The notes under the pieces are model-generated. The model saw only the letters and a list, made by a program, of their open reading frames with translations. It was not told the DNA's origin and did no database searches. Shown piece by piece: positions 60,682 through 64,000 of a DNA stretch of 64,000 nt (its first letter is position 1; each line of letters begins with the position of its first letter). The DNA lies in the NCBI RefSeq assembly GCF_001945365.1, contig NZ_MSTQ01000008.1, forward strand, positions 1-64,000. Direction: 5' to 3'. This DNA is from Pseudomonas reinekei. GTDB taxonomy: Bacteria > Pseudomonadota > Gammaproteobacteria > Pseudomonadales > Pseudomonadaceae. Position numbers and translations under genes: made by a program.

Positions 60682-62088
60682 TTAGCAGCTGTAGTACAGC
60701 TCGTATTCCAGTGGGTGTACGAAGGTGCGTACTTTGATTTCTTCTTCGCTTTTCAGGGCGATGTAAGCGTCGATAAAGTCGTCGGAGAACACGCCGCCTT
60801 TGGTCAGGAACGCACGACCTTTGTCCAGCTCTTCCAGGGCTTCTTTCAGGCTGCCGCAAACTTGTGGGATCTCTTTCGCCTCTTCAGGCGGCAGGTCGTA
60901 CAGGTTTTTGTCAGCTGCATCGCCAGGGTGGATCTTGTTCTGGATGCCGTCCAGGCCAGCCATCAGCAGTGCGGCGAAAGCCAGGTATGGGTTGGCAGCC
61001 GGATCCGGGAAGCGAGCTTCGATACGGCGGGCTTTCGGGCTCGACACGTAAGGAATGCGGATCGAAGCGGAACGGTTGCGAGCCGAGTAGGCCAGCATCA
61101 CTGGCGCTTCGAAGCCTGGCACCAGACGCTTGTAGGAGTTGGTTGCCGGGTTGGTGAAGCCGTTCAGGGCCTTACCGTGCTTGATGATGCCGCCGATGAA
61201 GTACAGAGCGGTGTCGGACAGGCCGGCATAGCCTTCGCCTGCGAAGGTGTTCTTGCCATCTTTCCAGATGGACATGTGGACGTGCATGCCCGAACCGTTG
61301 TCGCCGTACAGCGGCTTAGGCATGAAGGTAGCGGTGCGACCGTAAGCGTCAGCAACGTTGTGCACAACGTACTTCAGGGTTTGGGTTTCGTCGGCTTTCT
61401 TCACCAGGGTGTTGAACTTGACGCCGATTTCGTTCTGGCCGGCAGTTGCCACTTCGTGGTGGTGAACTTCGACGGTCAGGCCCATTTCTTCCAGTGCGTT
61501 GCACATGGAGGTACGGATTTCGTGGTCGTGGTCGAACGGTGGAACCGGGAAGTAGCCGCCTTTGACGCCTGGACGGTGGCCCTTGTTGCCGCCTTCGATG
61601 TCCTGGTCGGACATCCAGGAGCCCTGTTCGGAGTAGATCTTGAACATGGAGCCGGAGATGTCGGACTTGAATTTCACCTGGTCGAAGATGAAGAACTCTG
61701 GCTCTGGACCGGCGAATACGGTGTCACCGATACCGGTGGCTTTCAGATGCTCTTCAGCACGCTTGGCGATCGCACGTGGGTCGCGGTCGTAGCCTTGCAT
61801 GCTCGAAGGTTCGATGATGTCGCAGACCAGGATCAGGGTCGGCTCTTCGGTGAACGGGTCCAGAACAGCGGTGGAGTCGTCCGGCAGCAGGATCATGTCG
61901 GAGGCTTCGATGCCTTTCCAGCCAGCGATGGAGGAACCGTCGAACATCTTGCCGACTTCGAAGAAGTCTTCATCCAGCGCGTCGCGAGCCGGCATGGTCA
62001 CGTGGTGCTGAGTGCCTTTGGTGTCCGTGAACCGCAGATCAATCCACTTGACGTCATGATCTTTGATGAGTTGAACCGACTTCGACAT
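60682..62088 (-). CDS. glnA: Glutamine synthetase type I
   Basis: A 468-residue dodecameric enzyme that condenses glutamate and ammonia with ATP. Conserved '[17 protein letters not shown]', '[12 protein letters not shown]' and the adenylylation site Tyr397 in 'NLYDLPPEE' show a GlnE-regulated GSI-beta. Strong sigma-54 promoter upstream (62186-62200). In Pseudomonas glnA is close to ntrBC as in enterobacteria but with two extra genes between. Confidence 0.97.
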   Translation of the reverse strand: MSKSVQLIKDHDVKWIDLRFTDTKGTQHHVTMPARDALDEDFFEVGKMFDGSSIAGWKGIEASDMILLPDDSTAVLDPFTEEPTLILVCDIIEPSSMQGYDRDPRAIAKRAEEHLKATGIGDTVFAGPEPEFFIFDQVKFKSDISGSMFKIYSEQGSWMSDQDIEGGNKGHRPGVKGGYFPVPPFDHDHEIRTSMCNALEEMGLTVEVHHHEVATAGQNEIGVKFNTLVKKADETQTLKYVVHNVADAYGRTATFMPKPLYGDNGSGMHVHMSIWKDGKNTFAGEGYAGLSDTALYFIGGIIKHGKALNGFTNPATNSYKRLVPGFEAPVMLAYSARNRSASIRIPYVSSPKARRIEARFPDPAANPYLAFAALLMAGLDGIQNKIHPGDAADKNLYDLPPEEAKEIPQVCGSLKEALEELDKGRAFLTKGGVFSDDFIDAYIALKSEEEIKVRTFVHPLEYELYYSC

Positions 62089-62185
62089 AGTGTCCTCCGG
62101 GTGGCTTAGGGCTGGTAGTGGATGCCCTTAAATGTTTGTGATGCCGGCGCGAATACTCTGCCAAGGCAACCTGCCTCACAAGGGA

Positions 62186-62200
62186 GCAAATTGCATGCCA
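62186..62200 (-). promoter_or_regulatory. Sigma-54 promoter of glnA
   Basis: Reading on the minus strand TGGCAT, five bases, TTGC: one mismatch to TGGCAC-N5-TTGC with the GG/GC spacing exact. It lies about 98 bases upstream of the glnA start. NtrC sites should lie further upstream at 62220-62350; GGTGC at 62313-62317 and TGCAC at 62332-62336 may be half-sites, but I cannot confirm a full site. Confidence 0.7.
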
Positions 62201-62368
62201 GTGCCCCAGCATGGGTTTTTTGCCCCAATTTCACGCTTATAGAGGTCTGAGGCGCATAAAAGTCGGAATTCGCGCCCCTTAATGTAGCGCTCGAGTTGCG
62301 AAGTGACCTGTTTTGGTGCGCGCAAAACCTTCTGCACATTAACTGGTTAAACCTTGAGCAATTTCCGC

Positions 62369-62374
62369 TATAAT
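62369..62374 (+). promoter_or_regulatory. Probable -10 element of the thiI promoter
   Basis: A perfect TATAAT, 42 bases before the thiI start codon. TTAAAC at 62347-62352 would be the -35 at 16-base spacing. The 328-base gap 62089-62416 thus holds divergent promoters: sigma-54 for glnA and sigma-70 for thiI. Confidence 0.6.
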
Positions 62375-62416
62375 CCGCGCCCCCCTTTTTCGGCAGGCCC
62401 TGCGCGCGCTGTTTCC

Positions 62417-63871
62417 ATGAAATTAATCGTAAAAGTCTTCCCCGAGATCACCATCAAGAGCCGCCCGGTACGGATGCGTTTCATCCGCCAATTGGCCAAG
62501 AACATCCGTGCCGTGCTCCGCGATCTGGACCCGGCTGTGGTGGTGAACGGTGTGTGGGACAACCTCGAGCTGGAAACCCGCGTCAGCGACCCCAAGGCCC
62601 TGAAAGAGATGGGCGAGCGCCTGAGCTGCATGCCGGGCATCGCGCACTTCCTGCAAATCGACGAGTACCCGCTGGGGGATTTCGACGACATCGTCGAGAA
62701 GTGCAAACAGCATTACGGCGATGCGCTGGCCGGGAAGATTTTTTCGGTGCGTTGCAAACGCGCCGGCAAGCACCCATTCAGCTCCATCGACATCGAGAAA
62801 TATGTCGGCAGCCAACTGCGCCGTCAGTGCGGTGCCGCCGGGATCGACCTGAAAAAACCTGAAATCGAAGTCCGCATCGAAGTTCGCGACCAACGGTTGT
62901 TTGTGATCCACAGCCAGCACAACGGCATCGGCGGTTATCCGCTGGGCGCGCTGGAGCAGACGCTGGTGCTGATGTCCGGTGGTTTCGATTCCACCGTCGC
63001 GGCTTACCAGATCATGCGACGCGGCCTGATGGCGCATTTCTGCTTCTTTAATCTGGGCGGACGTGCCCATGAACTGGGCGTTATGGAAGTCGCGCATTTC
63101 ATCTGGAAGAAGTACGGCAGCTCTCAACGCGTGTTATTTGTCAGTGTGCCGTTCGAGGAAGTGCTGGGAGAAATTCTCGGCAAAGTCGATAACAGTCATA
63201 TGGGCGTAGTATTGAAGCGTATGATGTTGCGCGCTTCTTCCCAAATTGCCGATCGACTGCATATTGAGGCATTGGTGACCGGTGAGGCGATCTCCCAGGT
63301 GTCGAGCCAGACGTTGCCGAACCTGAACGTGATCGACTGCGTGACCGACAAACTGGTCTTGCGTCCGCTCATCGCCAGCCACAAGCAGGACATCATCGAC
63401 CTGGCCAACGAGATCGGCACCGCCGATTTCGCCCGGCACATGCCGGAATACTGCGGCGTCATCTCGGTCAATCCGAAGACTGCAGCCAAGCGCCATCGTG
63501 TCGAGCATGAAGAGAAAGAATTCGATATGGCGGTACTCGAGCGTGCGCTCGAAAACGCCAAACTGGTGCCGATCGATCGCGTGATCGATGAATTGGGCCA
63601 GGATGTTCAAATTGAAGAAGTCAGCGAAGCGCTGGCCGGTCAGATCGTCATCGATATCCGTCACCCGGATGCCGCTGAAGACGACCCGCTGGACCTCGCT
63701 GGCATCGAGGTACAAACGATGCCGTTTTATGCACTGAACGCTCGTTTCAAGGAACTGGACCCTACTCGCCAGTACCTGCTTTATTGCGACAAAGGCGTTA
63801 TGAGTCGCCTGCATGCCCACCATTTGCTCAGTGAGGGGCATGCCAATGTGCGCGTTTATCGACCGAGCTAA
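62417..63871 (+). CDS. thiI: tRNA 4-thiouridylase / thiamine synthesis protein ThiI
   Basis: A 484-residue protein. N-terminal ferredoxin-like and THUMP domains (residues about 60-165), PP-loop 'SGGFDSTVA' for ATP (near residue 190) and a C-terminal rhodanese domain with Cys457 in '[12 protein letters not shown]'. It makes 4-thiouridine at position 8 of tRNA and supplies sulfur for thiamine thiazole. Start ATG 62417 gives the standard N-terminus [19 protein letters not shown]. Divergent from glnA. Confidence 0.95.
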   Translation: MKLIVKVFPEITIKSRPVRMRFIRQLAKNIRAVLRDLDPAVVVNGVWDNLELETRVSDPKALKEMGERLSCMPGIAHFLQIDEYPLGDFDDIVEKCKQHYGDALAGKIFSVRCKRAGKHPFSSIDIEKYVGSQLRRQCGAAGIDLKKPEIEVRIEVRDQRLFVIHSQHNGIGGYPLGALEQTLVLMSGGFDSTVAAYQIMRRGLMAHFCFFNLGGRAHELGVMEVAHFIWKKYGSSQRVLFVSVPFEEVLGEILGKVDNSHMGVVLKRMMLRASSQIADRLHIEALVTGEAISQVSSQTLPNLNVIDCVTDKLVLRPLIASHKQDIIDLANEIGTADFARHMPEYCGVISVNPKTAAKRHRVEHEEKEFDMAVLERALENAKLVPIDRVIDELGQDVQIEEVSEALAGQIVIDIRHPDAAEDDPLDLAGIEVQTMPFYALNARFKELDPTRQYLLYCDKGVMSRLHAHHLLSEGHANVRVYRPS

Positions 63872-64000
63872 GTGCCCGGGGCTGTTTGCCTGTGGCTTGC
63901 GTCACCGGCCCCCCGACGCCGCCGTCAAGCTGTAACGGCAAGGCCTGACTCTACTGTAAATCGCTGCCAAGACTTGTCAGCGCACCGAATCCTCTGATCG
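63872..64000. other. Right-hand edge, no gene seen
   Basis: The last 129 bases after thiI show no gene, REP element or clear terminator. They probably lead to the next gene beyond the window. Confidence 0.4.

Overview
The window is chromosomal DNA of a Pseudomonas, most likely of the P. fluorescens group. The protein sequences (monofunctional HisB, AguB/AguA beside an OprE-type porin, the gpmI-envC-ctpA-yibQ block opposite yibN-grxC-secB, and glnA-ntrBC-thiI) are typical of the genus. Many intergenic gaps carry paired REP hairpins (REPINs) of the kind known from P. fluorescens. Almost everything is core metabolism and regulation. I see no prophage, plasmid, integron, CRISPR array, intact insertion sequence or rRNA operon.

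Layout. 0-3 kb: a DMT permease, a DUF1493 protein and two paralogous small proteins. 3-7.4 kb: a RecQ-family helicase, a 3-hydroxyacyl-CoA dehydrogenase with a thioesterase, and a glycine-zipper envelope protein. 7.7-12.5 kb: a YdeP-type molybdopterin oxidoreductase translationally coupled to fdhD, a LysR regulator and a BON-LysM protein. 12.6-19.2 kb: yrfG divergent from nudE-cysQ, a thioesterase, the dctB-dctD two-component pair and a solitary rfbC. 19.3-26.6 kb: a 970-residue kinase/beta-domain/aminotransferase fusion, aguB, aguA (agmatine to putrescine), an orphan small protein and an OprE-type porin whose terminator has been split by a MITE-like insertion. 27-28.6 kb: a small operon of tautomerase, DsbA-like protein and an SDR lacking the catalytic Tyr. 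28.7-38.7 kb: tRNA-Thr, a methyltransferase, a four-gene polar amino acid ABC transporter, GabP, two paralogous basic-N-terminus proteins, an alpha/beta hydrolase, a decayed DUF1016 nuclease gene and tRNA-Phe.

38.8-64 kb: asmA-mutY-yggX in overlapping order, an OFA-type MFS transporter, the histidine genes hisB-hisH-DUF2164-hisA-hisF, a solute-binding protein, the cell-envelope block yibQ-ctpA-envC with gpmI, then yibN-grxC-secB, trmL facing a small membrane protein with overlapping start codons, a three-unit tandem repeat, and the nitrogen-control region glnA, two DUF4124 proteins and ntrB-ntrC, followed by divergent thiI.

A common theme is nitrogen and amino acid economy: glutamine synthetase and NtrBC, GABA uptake from a candidate sigma-54 promoter, basic/polar amino acid uptake, agmatine degradation and histidine synthesis. 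Nothing in the window amounts to a clearly new multi-gene system. The most interesting items are the MITE split terminator, the three-domain fusion beside aguBA, the internally deleted nuclease gene, the SDR with Ala at the Tyr position, the tandem repeat array, and REP hairpins whose arms covary between copies.
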